NCBI GenBank assembly: GCA_002084545.1
Contig: NBLJ01000034.1
Span: 1 to 39,906 of the forward strand
DNA: 39,906 bases
Source: Desulfobacteraceae bacterium 4572_123
Lineage (GTDB): Bacteria > Desulfobacterota > Desulfobacteria > Desulfobacterales > 4572-123
Reading direction: 5' to 3'
Positions within the stretch are counted from its first letter, which is position 1. Every line of letters starts with the position of its first letter. Position numbers and translations under genes: made by a program. Below the pieces are notes generated by a model that worked only from the letters and a program-made list of their open reading frames with translations, searched no databases and was not told where the DNA came from. Positions 33,507 to 39,906 of this stretch are shown here, in pieces.

Positions 33507-34856
33507 TCAGACCAAACCCTGGTCCATCATAGCATCAACCACCTTAACAAAACCTGCGATATTAGCGCCGCTCATGTAATTTCCTGGAGTTCCATACTGT
33601 TCAGCGGCATCCAGGCAGGTTTTATGAATAGTCTGCATAATTATTTTCAGCCTATCATCCACCTCTTTACGGGTCCATGACATGCGCATACTGTTTTGTG
33701 TCATCTCCAATCCTGAAACAGAAACACCACCGGCGTTTGCAGCCTTCCCGGGGCCATAGAGGAGTTTGTTGTCAAGAAAAATATCTATGCCTTCCGGTTC
33801 TGTCGGCATATTTGCCCCTTCGCAAACCATTATAACGCCGTTGTTAACCAGATTCTGGGCATCTTTTCCATTGATTTCATTCTGGGTGGCACTTGGAAAA
33901 GCGCAATCTGCTTTATGGTTCCAGAGGGGATTATGATCGAGTGCAGGATCAACCGGAGTATAAACAGCCGAAGAATACTTCTCGACATATTCTTCAATTC
34001 TTCCCCTTCTTACGTTCTTGAGCACCTTTATGTATTCAAGTTTTTTTGTATCTATTCCGGCTTCATCATAAATGTACCCTGAAGAATCCGATAAAGTAAC
34101 CACTTTTGCCCCAAGCTCCACAAGTTTTTCTGCGGTAAACTGGGCGACATTTCCTGCTCCGGAAACCAGACAGGTGGCGTTTTCCAGTGTTTTATCCCTG
34201 GTAGCAAACATTTCAGCAGCAAAGTAAACTGAACCAAAACCGGTAGCTTCCGGCCGTATAAGGCTTCCTCCCCAGTTGAGACCCTTACCGGTTAATATGC
34301 CGGTAAATTCATTCTTGAGTTTTTTATACATCCCGAAAAGAAAACCGATCTCCCTTGCCCCGACACCTATATCTCCTGCAGGGACATCGGTGTTCGCACC
34401 AATGTGACGATAAAGCTCACACATAAAACTGTGGCAAAATCGCATGACCTCGTTGTCCGATTTCCCCTTGGGGTCAAAATCCGACCCGCCTTTTCCACCA
34501 CCCATTGGCAGCGTAGTTAGAGCATTCTTAAAAACCTGCTCAAAGGCGAGAAATTTAAGAATGCCAAGATTAACAGATGGATGGAAGCGCAGCCCGCCCT
34601 TGTATGGGCCTATTGCACTGTTCATTTCTATACGAAAGCCCCTGTTGATTTGCGGCTCTCCTTGATCATCCATCCATGGAACACGAAATAAAATCACCCG
34701 TTCCGGTTCAACAATCCTTTCAGGTATCTTTGCCTGCCGATAAACAGGATTTTGATCCAGCACCGGTTTTATTGATTCCATGACTTCGCCTACTGCCTGG
34801 TGAAATTCTCTTTCCTGGGGATCCCTGTTTTTTACTATTTGCATAATGTCTGACAT
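33507..34856 (-). CDS. gdhA: Glutamate dehydrogenase, NADP-type hexameric
   Basis: This 449-residue enzyme interconverts glutamate with 2-oxoglutarate and ammonia. It has the hexameric bacterial pattern throughout: PYKGGLRFHPSVN, the catalytic lysine region MGGGKGGSDFDPKGKSD, DVPAGDIGVGAREIG, KGLNWGGSLIRPEATGFG and a Rossmann segment CLVSGAGNVAQFTAEKL. The length equals the E. coli GdhA class, which is usually NADP-dependent and assimilatory. GGGAGGAAG precedes the ATG. It is transcribed away from the barrel-protein gene, and the 267-base space between them holds both leaders. Confidence 0.95.
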   Translation of the reverse strand: MSDIMQIVKNRDPQEREFHQAVGEVMESIKPVLDQNPVYRQAKIPERIVEPERVILFRVPWMDDQGEPQINRGFRIEMNSAIGPYKGGLRFHPSVNLGILKFLAFEQVFKNALTTLPMGGGKGGSDFDPKGKSDNEVMRFCHSFMCELYRHIGANTDVPAGDIGVGAREIGFLFGMYKKLKNEFTGILTGKGLNWGGSLIRPEATGFGSVYFAAEMFATRDKTLENATCLVSGAGNVAQFTAEKLVELGAKVVTLSDSSGYIYDEAGIDTKKLEYIKVLKNVRRGRIEEYVEKYSSAVYTPVDPALDHNPLWNHKADCAFPSATQNEINGKDAQNLVNNGVIMVCEGANMPTEPEGIDIFLDNKLLYGPGKAANAGGVSVSGLEMTQNSMRMSWTRKEVDDRLKIIMQTIHKTCLDAAEQYGTPGNYMSGANIAGFVKVVDAMMDQGLV

Positions 34857-34965
34857 AATAACTTCCTCCCATAGAAATAATTTGTTTTGATTGCTTCATA
34901 AATTGGCATTCATTTATTTTAATTCTTCAAGAATGTCAAACCATTACAAAAGGCCGTGACAAATC

Positions 34966-34995
34966 TTGACATATAGCGTAATATGCTGTTATGAT
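34966..34995 (+). promoter_or_regulatory. Sigma70-like promoter of the outer-membrane barrel gene
   Basis: TTGACA (34966-34971), an 18-base spacer and TATGAT (34990-34995) lie about 130 bases before the proposed start at 35124. Confidence 0.65.
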
Positions 34996-35123
34996 TTCAT
35001 TTTAATAGTTATAATGTTTTCAATAGCCAGCAAATTAATCTTATTGTATTAATTTAGCCTATTGAAATATACACACAAATGATCGCTCACTGCTTTTATA
35101 CTGGAATTTAAGGAGTTTTTGTT

Positions 35124-37094
35124 ATTTCACTTCGTACGCTAATACTCGCCACATTTTTAGCTGCTTTAACTTGCTCAGCATCCAGTTTATATGCCGAACC
35201 TCCTTTGTCCGATGACAATTTAGAAACAACTCAAGATTCTACTCCTTCGATTTATATTGATCGCCTGATTGATGAAGATATCACTAAAGAAATTGAGCGG
35301 CAAGAAGAATATGCAGAGGAACCCCTTGGCCCTGGATCATTTGGAATTACTTACCGGTATTATAATAATGACATTGATAATACTGCAACCCTAACCGAAC
35401 ACGGCACACAGCTTCGCTGGCGGCAGGAAACCATAAGCAACGGCAGTTTCGAACTTCTTGCTGAAGGGCTCATATCAGAAAAACGTGAAGATGAAAAAAT
35501 CGAAGACGGGCGGGTTCTTTTTCGACAACAGGATTATGTGCTCAAAGACTGGCTGCAAATGGATAGTGAAGTCGGACATTTTCGAAGTTTTACACCTACC
35601 CAGGTCAGCAGAAGCTACAGGTTTTATCTGCCGTCAACTATTTTGCAGGGAGTAAATACAAAATTTTACAATAATAATACTTCCTTGTCCTTTAATGCTG
35701 GAGAAATCGGAACATATAAAGGAATTGCCGCCCAGGCTTTTGAAAAGACCGAAGGGAAATTATATGGGTTTGGAGCTACTTATCGCGTTGATGATCAGTG
35801 GGAATTGGGCGCTCAGTTCTGGAGTACAATTGACCCTGAAAATGAAGAAAACCATCGAAGTTATGCCGGTGTTCTCGAATATCAAGATACTGAAAGCTCT
35901 CAAAACCTTCAAATACATTTTCTCGGTGACAGCGAGGGAAATGCAGGCCTGTGGTTAGACGATAACTTTAAATACGAAAAATGGCATCACTACTTTGGCG
36001 CATTTTATTTTGAACCTGACCTGCTATGGACGGACACTCCCATTGACAATGACCGTGAAGGACTTTATTTGCGCTCAAATCGCAAGTCTTTCCGCTGGCA
36101 ATGGACTCTGGGAAGCGAGGTTTCCAAAAATAATCTGGATGATGACCCGGAACTTGCCGGTAATATCACCACCGCATCATTTATAAACGGAACCTGGCGC
36201 TATCGAAGGAAAACACAGTTCGGCGGATCTTTGAACTTAAATACCAGCCATGCCAATTCCGGTACTGCCGTAGATGACAGTAAAATATACGGGCTGAAAG
36301 GCTTTGCTCTGCAACAGTTTACCTTTGGTACCAGCCGCCTTCAGTTAAGTCTTGCTGAAAATGATGCATCGGCAGATGATACAACTACATATGGAGCATT
36401 ATGGGATCATGTATGGAAAGCACACTTTCTAAACAGGCTTAATACGGACATCGAATACACATGGACAAATCACAGAGCAAATGAACTCAGCCTTCGCTTT
36501 TCCGCCGAAAAATCGCTTTTAACGGACCTAAAGGTTACAGGAACCGCACAACATGTGATCACAGAAGAGAAAACGATCGGAAAGTCTAAAGGTAGCAGTT
36601 TATCATTTGGGCTAAGCTGGCAGTTTTATGAAAACTGGCTGATTAGCCTGAGTGCTGATTACAACCGCAACATGACTGATCCTGAAAATGCGGAAAGCAC
36701 AACAACGGACGGCAAAACAGTTTTATTTTCCATAAGCTATGCCAGGGATTCAGGAAGAAAGCCTCTTTTTTATGGGGCAGCAACCGGCAATCCCGGACGG
36801 GGAAGAATAACAGGAAAAGTTTTTTTGGATGAAAACAAAGATGGCAGGCAAGGCATAAATGAAACGGCCTTGAAAAATATTCTTGTATACTTAGACGGTC
36901 GTTTCACAACGGAAACCGATTCAGATGGCAATTTTGAATTCTGGCCGGTTGCTTCCGGTGATCATTATATCAGTATCGGGATTGAAGATGCTCCGCTGCC
37001 ATGGGGTCTGGAGGACGAATCGGCAAAGCGGGTATATGTTCCGATCCGCGGTGAAGGTGAAATCGATTTTGCATTGATTAAATTGAATGAGTAA
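35124..37094 (+). CDS. Outer-membrane beta-barrel protein with C-terminal SdrD_B-like domain, apparent AUU start
   Basis: From the in-frame ATT at 35124 this is a 656-residue protein. A Shine-Dalgarno AAGGAG (35110-35115) lies eight bases upstream, and the first 24 residues form a clear signal peptide (SLRTLILATFLAAL then SASSLYA). No ATG, GTG or TTG gives this leader. TTG 35205 would start inside the mature protein. The mature part alternates polar and aromatic residues in many short beta strands (YRFYLPSTILQGVN, GFGATYRVDDQWELGAQFW), as in outer-membrane barrels. From about 560 a Cna/SdrD_B-like fold appears (GKVFLDENKDGRQG, TDSDGNFEFWPV). It is convergent with a PapD-like chaperone gene. 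A role as an unusual usher or fibre anchor is inferred. No classical usher domains are recognised. Confidence 0.7.
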   Translation: MSLRTLILATFLAALTCSASSLYAEPPLSDDNLETTQDSTPSIYIDRLIDEDITKEIERQEEYAEEPLGPGSFGITYRYYNNDIDNTATLTEHGTQLRWRQETISNGSFELLAEGLISEKREDEKIEDGRVLFRQQDYVLKDWLQMDSEVGHFRSFTPTQVSRSYRFYLPSTILQGVNTKFYNNNTSLSFNAGEIGTYKGIAAQAFEKTEGKLYGFGATYRVDDQWELGAQFWSTIDPENEENHRSYAGVLEYQDTESSQNLQIHFLGDSEGNAGLWLDDNFKYEKWHHYFGAFYFEPDLLWTDTPIDNDREGLYLRSNRKSFRWQWTLGSEVSKNNLDDDPELAGNITTASFINGTWRYRRKTQFGGSLNLNTSHANSGTAVDDSKIYGLKGFALQQFTFGTSRLQLSLAENDASADDTTTYGALWDHVWKAHFLNRLNTDIEYTWTNHRANELSLRFSAEKSLLTDLKVTGTAQHVITEEKTIGKSKGSSLSFGLSWQFYENWLISLSADYNRNMTDPENAESTTTDGKTVLFSISYARDSGRKPLFYGAATGNPGRGRITGKVFLDENKDGRQGINETALKNILVYLDGRFTTETDSDGNFEFWPVASGDHYISIGIEDAPLPWGLEDESAKRVYVPIRGEGEIDFALIKLNE

Positions 37095-37099
37095 ATGCG

Positions 37100-37275
37100 C
37101 TATTCAGACATAGTTGGGTGGTTGAAAGGTTGAGTATGAAAGTAATTACTATTATTTATATACGTTATGGCTTTTCAGACACCGAATGTCCAATTTTCAA
37201 TTAAATAATGGATATATTCATTATAACAACAGCTTAACTACTCAACTGCTTAACCACTTCACTATGTCTGACTAT
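37100..37275. repeat. Terminal-inverted-repeat element between two convergent genes
   Basis: CAGACATAGTTGGGTGGTTG near 37107 and CAACTGCTTAACCACTTCAC near 37242, with GTCTGACTA after the latter, are imperfect inverted copies over about 35 bases, with an AT-rich interior. The right end covers the stop codon of the chaperone gene. Confidence 0.55.
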
Positions 37276-38135
37276 TCGAGCATGGTGTCCACTTTATAGG
37301 TGCCCCCATCCCATTCGATCAATCCTTTTAGATATAAGGGGAAGGCCAATTCTTCTATATTCTCAATTCCCGATATTTCCTTGTCTGCGAATAATCTTAT
37401 ACCCCTGGTCTCTCCGGGCATAATAGGAAAGGGTGACAAAAGGAGTTCGGCTTTCCTTCCATTCGCGTCTTTCGCAATAACACTGCCGGATGGACGAGCG
37501 TGAGCATTTCCCCAGTTGTGCAGATTAACCATAAGTGAAGTTTTTCCATTGCTCTTTTTTTTGACTACACCTTTAAATTCCAGTTCCGGTTTTGCTTTTC
37601 CCACTGTGACATAAACGACAACCGCAATGGCACCTGCAACAGGAACGTTGAAACTTCCAAACTTCATTGCATCGATGGTTTCCGGTGCAGGAGAAATGAC
37701 CACGGCAAACCTACACTCTCCATCTTTAGCATCTGCCGGTATATGTACCTCAAAACGATAACGCTTGACCCTTTTAGGAAGAAGCTTGAAGATTCGCCTC
37801 TCTATCCTTGTCCACGAACGACATGATGAAGCTGCCAGCGGTTTATCCGGAGGCTGGATAACGACTCCGCCCTTCTTATCTATTTCCCAGTCGGCTGTTC
37901 TGACCTGGTAAATGCCTTGCGCCGTGTCTGCATTCTCAATTGTGATAACCTCTCGCAGTACATCACCCGGTTTTCCCTTCAATTCAAAATTCGGCGGGCT
38001 TATACGAACTGCAAATGTAGCGCTTTCTGTTTTGCAGGGCATGGCAAGTATTAAAAGAAAAAAAAGCATGAATGCGAAAAAAGCTGTTTTGCAAAGGTCT
38101 CGTCTAGTATAATTCAATTTCATAGATAGGCGCAT
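37272..38135 (-). CDS. Periplasmic PapD-like (fimbrial-type) chaperone
   Basis: This 287-residue protein has a hydrophobic leader (about 12-39, ending TESA) preceded by TRRDLCK, which also resembles a twin-arginine motif. The first immunoglobulin-like domain begins FAVRISPPNFELKGKPGDV and contains IENADTAQGIYQVRTADW and VHIPADAKDGECRFAVVIS, the pattern of pilus-assembly chaperone N-domains. A second beta domain (about 185-280) has VNLHNWGNAHARPSG. The basic stretch RRIFKLLPKRVKRYRFE could hold the subunit-binding residues. It is the last gene of a four-gene minus-strand operon and overlaps the gene before it. ATG 38135 or 38123 may be used; neither has a clear ribosome site. It probably folds the secreted proteins encoded upstream. 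Confidence 0.75.
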   Translation of the reverse strand: MRLSMKLNYTRRDLCKTAFFAFMLFFLLILAMPCKTESATFAVRISPPNFELKGKPGDVLREVITIENADTAQGIYQVRTADWEIDKKGGVVIQPPDKPLAASSCRSWTRIERRIFKLLPKRVKRYRFEVHIPADAKDGECRFAVVISPAPETIDAMKFGSFNVPVAGAIAVVVYVTVGKAKPELEFKGVVKKKSNGKTSLMVNLHNWGNAHARPSGSVIAKDANGRKAELLLSPFPIMPGETRGIRLFADKEISGIENIEELAFPLYLKGLIEWDGGTYKVDTMLE

Positions 38136-38637
38136 AGCGTAGTTTTCCAGTTAAACGATTTGCATCGAGTTTTAATATAAATGTGAAAAATTCGGTCAAA
38201 AGAGAAGATCCAATAAGCCCCTCAAAAATCAGTGCGCGATTGCCCGGAGAAGTCACACCAGAAGATAAGATACCGGTGGTTTTCCAGGCAAGAGAAAATC
38301 CCTGACTGCCATTGAATCCGTCAATTTGACTGGGCAAAGCCAGATAGATTCGAGCCTTTTTCCCTATATAGTTTGTGGTATTCAAACGCACTTCCACATC
38401 AGGTATATGTGCCTTTAGAAGAAAAAATTCATCTTTGCTCAAAGAGGATAAATTTTCATGCTTTTCCCATTCAAATCGGACGTTAAATTGCTTTTTAGGA
38501 GATTGAGAATCATCCAATATTTCTGCAGCCTGGCTTGAAATAGAAACGGCAAGAATGACAAAAACTGTGGAGATGATTTTATACAGCTTTAATCTTGCTG
38601 TCCGTTGAATTCCGATATGTTGTTTCAGGAAAATCAT
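38104..38637 (-). CDS. Secreted protein of unknown function in the fibre-like operon
   Basis: The 177 residues are not recognised as a known family. A signal peptide ends near SISSQAAE (about 38). The mature part is predicted beta-rich, with NVRFEWEKHENLSSL, DVEVRLNTTNYIGKKARIYL and a C-terminal strand TGKLRYAPIYEIEL, similar in position to the final strands of the two preceding proteins. Its ATG overlaps the previous stop (ATGA) and its 3' end overlaps the chaperone gene, so it is translationally coupled. It could be a minor or tip subunit or an assembly factor, by position only. Confidence 0.65.
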   Translation of the reverse strand: MIFLKQHIGIQRTARLKLYKIISTVFVILAVSISSQAAEILDDSQSPKKQFNVRFEWEKHENLSSLSKDEFFLLKAHIPDVEVRLNTTNYIGKKARIYLALPSQIDGFNGSQGFSLAWKTTGILSSGVTSPGNRALIFEGLIGSSLLTEFFTFILKLDANRLTGKLRYAPIYEIELY

Positions 38638-39152
38638 GGAACAGACACCGTATAGGTCACCCTTCCTGTATATGTCCCGTAAGGAACAATCTGGGTATTG
38701 TTATAGAAAAATGTATGCCAGTCCCTGACGAGCCAAAATGCACGTGTGGGGGGCAGTATGACCTGTGTCGGAGAGCCGGTAAATTGACCTGAAGGGATGT
38801 CCTCGTCCTGAGCGGTCCAGCTGATGTTAGTAAAGGGAATGGTATCGGTGCCGTTGCTAAGAGGGGTTGATGAGTCTACACTCACTATGAACTGTGTGGA
38901 CAAAGCGGAAAAAAAATTTGCCCGTCTGGCCGAGGCCTCTATAAGTATACTGTTTGGCGTACCCGCGACCGGTGTGCCGTCACCCACCTGTGTGGCCGGA
39001 ACATTGTGGGTGACCGTTGTTATGCCTGTTGCGGCACCCACCCTAATCCTTACTTCAGCCGGTGCGCCCCAGAAATTAAATACAATTTCAGCATGTGCAA
39101 TGGGCTGAAAAATACAAATAAATAAAGGGAGAAAAAGAAATATTTTTCTCAT
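38634..39152 (-). CDS. Secreted subunit-like beta protein (minor fibre subunit candidate)
   Basis: The protein has 172 residues from ATG 39152, preferred because AAGGA lies just upstream and the signal peptide (RKIFLFLPLFICIFQPIAHA) starts there. ATG 39179 would add nine residues. The mature protein is rich in Thr, Ser and Val without cysteines, and ends GRVTYTVSVP. The neighbouring 154-residue protein ends GRVTYTAAIP, so the two share a terminal strand and are probably related subunits. No named family is recognised. The gene lies after a hairpin that separates it from the first gene of the operon. Confidence 0.7.
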   Translation of the reverse strand: MRKIFLFLPLFICIFQPIAHAEIVFNFWGAPAEVRIRVGAATGITTVTHNVPATQVGDGTPVAGTPNSILIEASARRANFFSALSTQFIVSVDSSTPLSNGTDTIPFTNISWTAQDEDIPSGQFTGSPTQVILPPTRAFWLVRDWHTFFYNNTQIVPYGTYTGRVTYTVSVP

Positions 39153-39185
39153 GAACGGTCCTTTAATCAAACCCATCATCAGAGG

Positions 39186-39224
39186 TAAACACCACTGCAG
39201 CTAGGCAACATACAGTGGTGTTTA
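39186..39224 (-). promoter_or_regulatory. Intercistronic hairpin between the first and second subunit genes
   Basis: TAAACACCACTG and CAGTGGTGTTTA form a perfect 12-bp stem with a 15-base loop in the 106-base gap. No T-run follows on the minus strand, so it looks like an RNA-processing or partial-termination element rather than a full stop. Confidence 0.6.
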
Positions 39225-39258
39225 AATTAAATAAGTCTTATAAAAAAAACTTAAAAGA

Positions 39259-39723
39259 TTAAGGAATGGCAGCCGTGTATGTCACTCGGCCACCGGTTCC
39301 ACCGCCAGCACCATAAATCTGAGCATAGGAAATAAAGCTTCCAGAACCATTTCCTAATCCAGCACCAGCGCTATTATTGTTCTCAGTAATCCTAATATTG
39401 CCTGCATTACTGACAAGACTCAAGGTCACTCTTCCGCCAGTCAGATCTCCACCAGTACCAGTTGTGATAGCACCCGGTGTAGCGACATCGGAGGCCGTTG
39501 GCGCAAATTGAATTTGGTCAATAGCAGCGCCACCTGTGCCAACCTGAAAATAAATAAACTGGGGAATTACAATTTGAAAATCGAGATTCACCGCAACGCC
39601 TGCGCCACCTGACCCTGCTACTCCACCTGTTGCAAAATTACTTTCTGCATTTGCAAGATTAACATAGCAAAGTGCTATAGCCATTACAAGTCCTAATAAT
39701 ATGATTCTTGCCTTTGTTTTCAT
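39259..39723 (-). CDS. Secreted subunit-like protein, probable major component of the fibre-like system
   Basis: This 154-residue protein has a signal peptide (1-26, ending NLANA). The mature part is Gly-, Ala-, Thr- and Asn-rich without cysteines. Core phrases are VNLDFQIVIPQFIYFQVG, RVTLSLVSNAGNIRITENNN and the C-terminal GRVTYTAAIP. The first phrase is shared with the broken gene at 25401 and the last with the next gene. It is first in a minus-strand operon ending in a PapD-like chaperone, the usual place for the main fibre subunit. It does not match classic FimA, CS1 or spore-coat-U patterns by eye, so the family is undetermined. Confidence 0.72.
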   Translation of the reverse strand: MKTKARIILLGLVMAIALCYVNLANAESNFATGGVAGSGGAGVAVNLDFQIVIPQFIYFQVGTGGAAIDQIQFAPTASDVATPGAITTGTGGDLTGGRVTLSLVSNAGNIRITENNNSAGAGLGNGSGSFISYAQIYGAGGGTGGRVTYTAAIP

Positions 39724-39774
39724 AATTCCTTCCCCCTGCCCTAATAATATGATTCATTGTGCTTTCCTCCTTAC

Positions 39775-39906
39775 TTACTTTTTTGATAAATTTTCATTTA
39801 GGTTTTGCTGATTCTGTTTTTTATTTTCCGTTAAAACAGTTAAAGTCCGTACAAGATCTGTAACTGAAAATGGTTTTTGAACGAAATCATGTACTTTTGC
39901 CTCATT
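39775..39906 (-). CDS. C-terminal end of a response-regulator receiver domain, partial
   Basis: The frame is open from the window edge to TAA at 39775-39777. HDFVQKPFSVTDLVRTL is the end of a receiver domain: the conserved Lys-Pro pair, then the last helix. It is followed by a polar Asn/Gln-rich tail of about 20 residues with no output domain, so it is a lone receiver or the tail of a hybrid kinase. It precedes the subunit operon on the same strand by about 50 bases and might be co-transcribed or regulate it. Confidence 0.75.
   Translation of the reverse strand, partial: NEAKVHDFVQKPFSVTDLVRTLTVLTENKKQNQQNLNENLSKK

Noticed and set aside
33456-33680. 74-residue plus-strand ORF at the end of gdhA
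   Set aside because: It is a composite of a palindromic element and the antisense of gdhA.
1-39906. tRNA, rRNA, phage or complete insertion-sequence genes
   Set aside because: No cloverleaf, rRNA-like stretch, integrase or transposase reading frame was recognised on either strand.

Overview
The window reads as chromosome of a mesophilic anaerobic deltaproteobacterium, most likely a sulfate reducer of the Desulfobacterales (Desulfobacterota). The strongest clue is a glutaryl-CoA dehydrogenase of the non-decarboxylating Desulfococcus type close to glutaconyl-CoA decarboxylase alpha (gcdA). A TatT-containing TRAP transporter, several large sensor kinases and very many short palindromic intergenic repeats fit the same picture. 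The order is an inference from gene content. No rRNA, tRNA, CRISPR array or complete insertion sequence was recognised.

Layout: (1) 1-240, end of a beta-propeller surface protein. (2) 241-1214, repeat-rich gap with a MITE-like element, then an AAA ATPase of the DUF4143 class. (3) 2555-6654, a diadenylate-cyclase-like gene fragment facing a glutaryl-CoA dehydrogenase that lacks its normal N-terminus, then a carboxymuconolactone decarboxylase-like protein and gcdA. Together they suggest glutaryl-CoA to glutaconyl-CoA to crotonyl-CoA with sodium export. (4) 6793-13348, housekeeping and envelope genes: EamA exporter, 5'-nucleotidase, HtrA protease, GAF-GGDEF protein, FmdB-like zinc ribbon. (5) 13909-17037, purB, a 2-hydroxyacid dehydrogenase and an OmpA-domain lipoprotein. 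(6) 17053-25140, two divergent histidine kinases; the second runs into a tatT-dctP-dctQ-dctM TRAP transporter operon. (7) 25401-27080, a frameshifted small secreted protein and a CsgG-family lipoprotein-like protein behind a perfect-consensus promoter. (8) 27210-31640, a tightly overlapping operon of ketosynthase, half-length ketosynthase partner, glycosyltransferase-DUF2062 and B12/radical SAM enzyme, a partial polyketide- or lipid-like pathway. (9) 31974-34856, a metallo-beta-lactamase-fold hydrolase, a kinase remnant and gdhA. (10) 35124-39723, an outer-membrane barrel protein with an SdrD_B-like tail (apparently starting at AUU), convergent with an operon of two similar secreted subunit-like proteins, a third secreted protein and a PapD-like chaperone. 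The window ends inside a response-regulator gene.

The most novel-looking part is region 10. It looks like a chaperone-assisted surface-fibre system without a recognisable classical usher. The broken gene at 25401 encodes a diverged relative of its main subunit, disrupted by an exact 14-bp tandem duplication. The second theme is genome decay by small palindromic elements. At least six kinds occupy the intergenic space, and several sit at gene boundaries where neighbours are truncated, extended or reduced to fragments.
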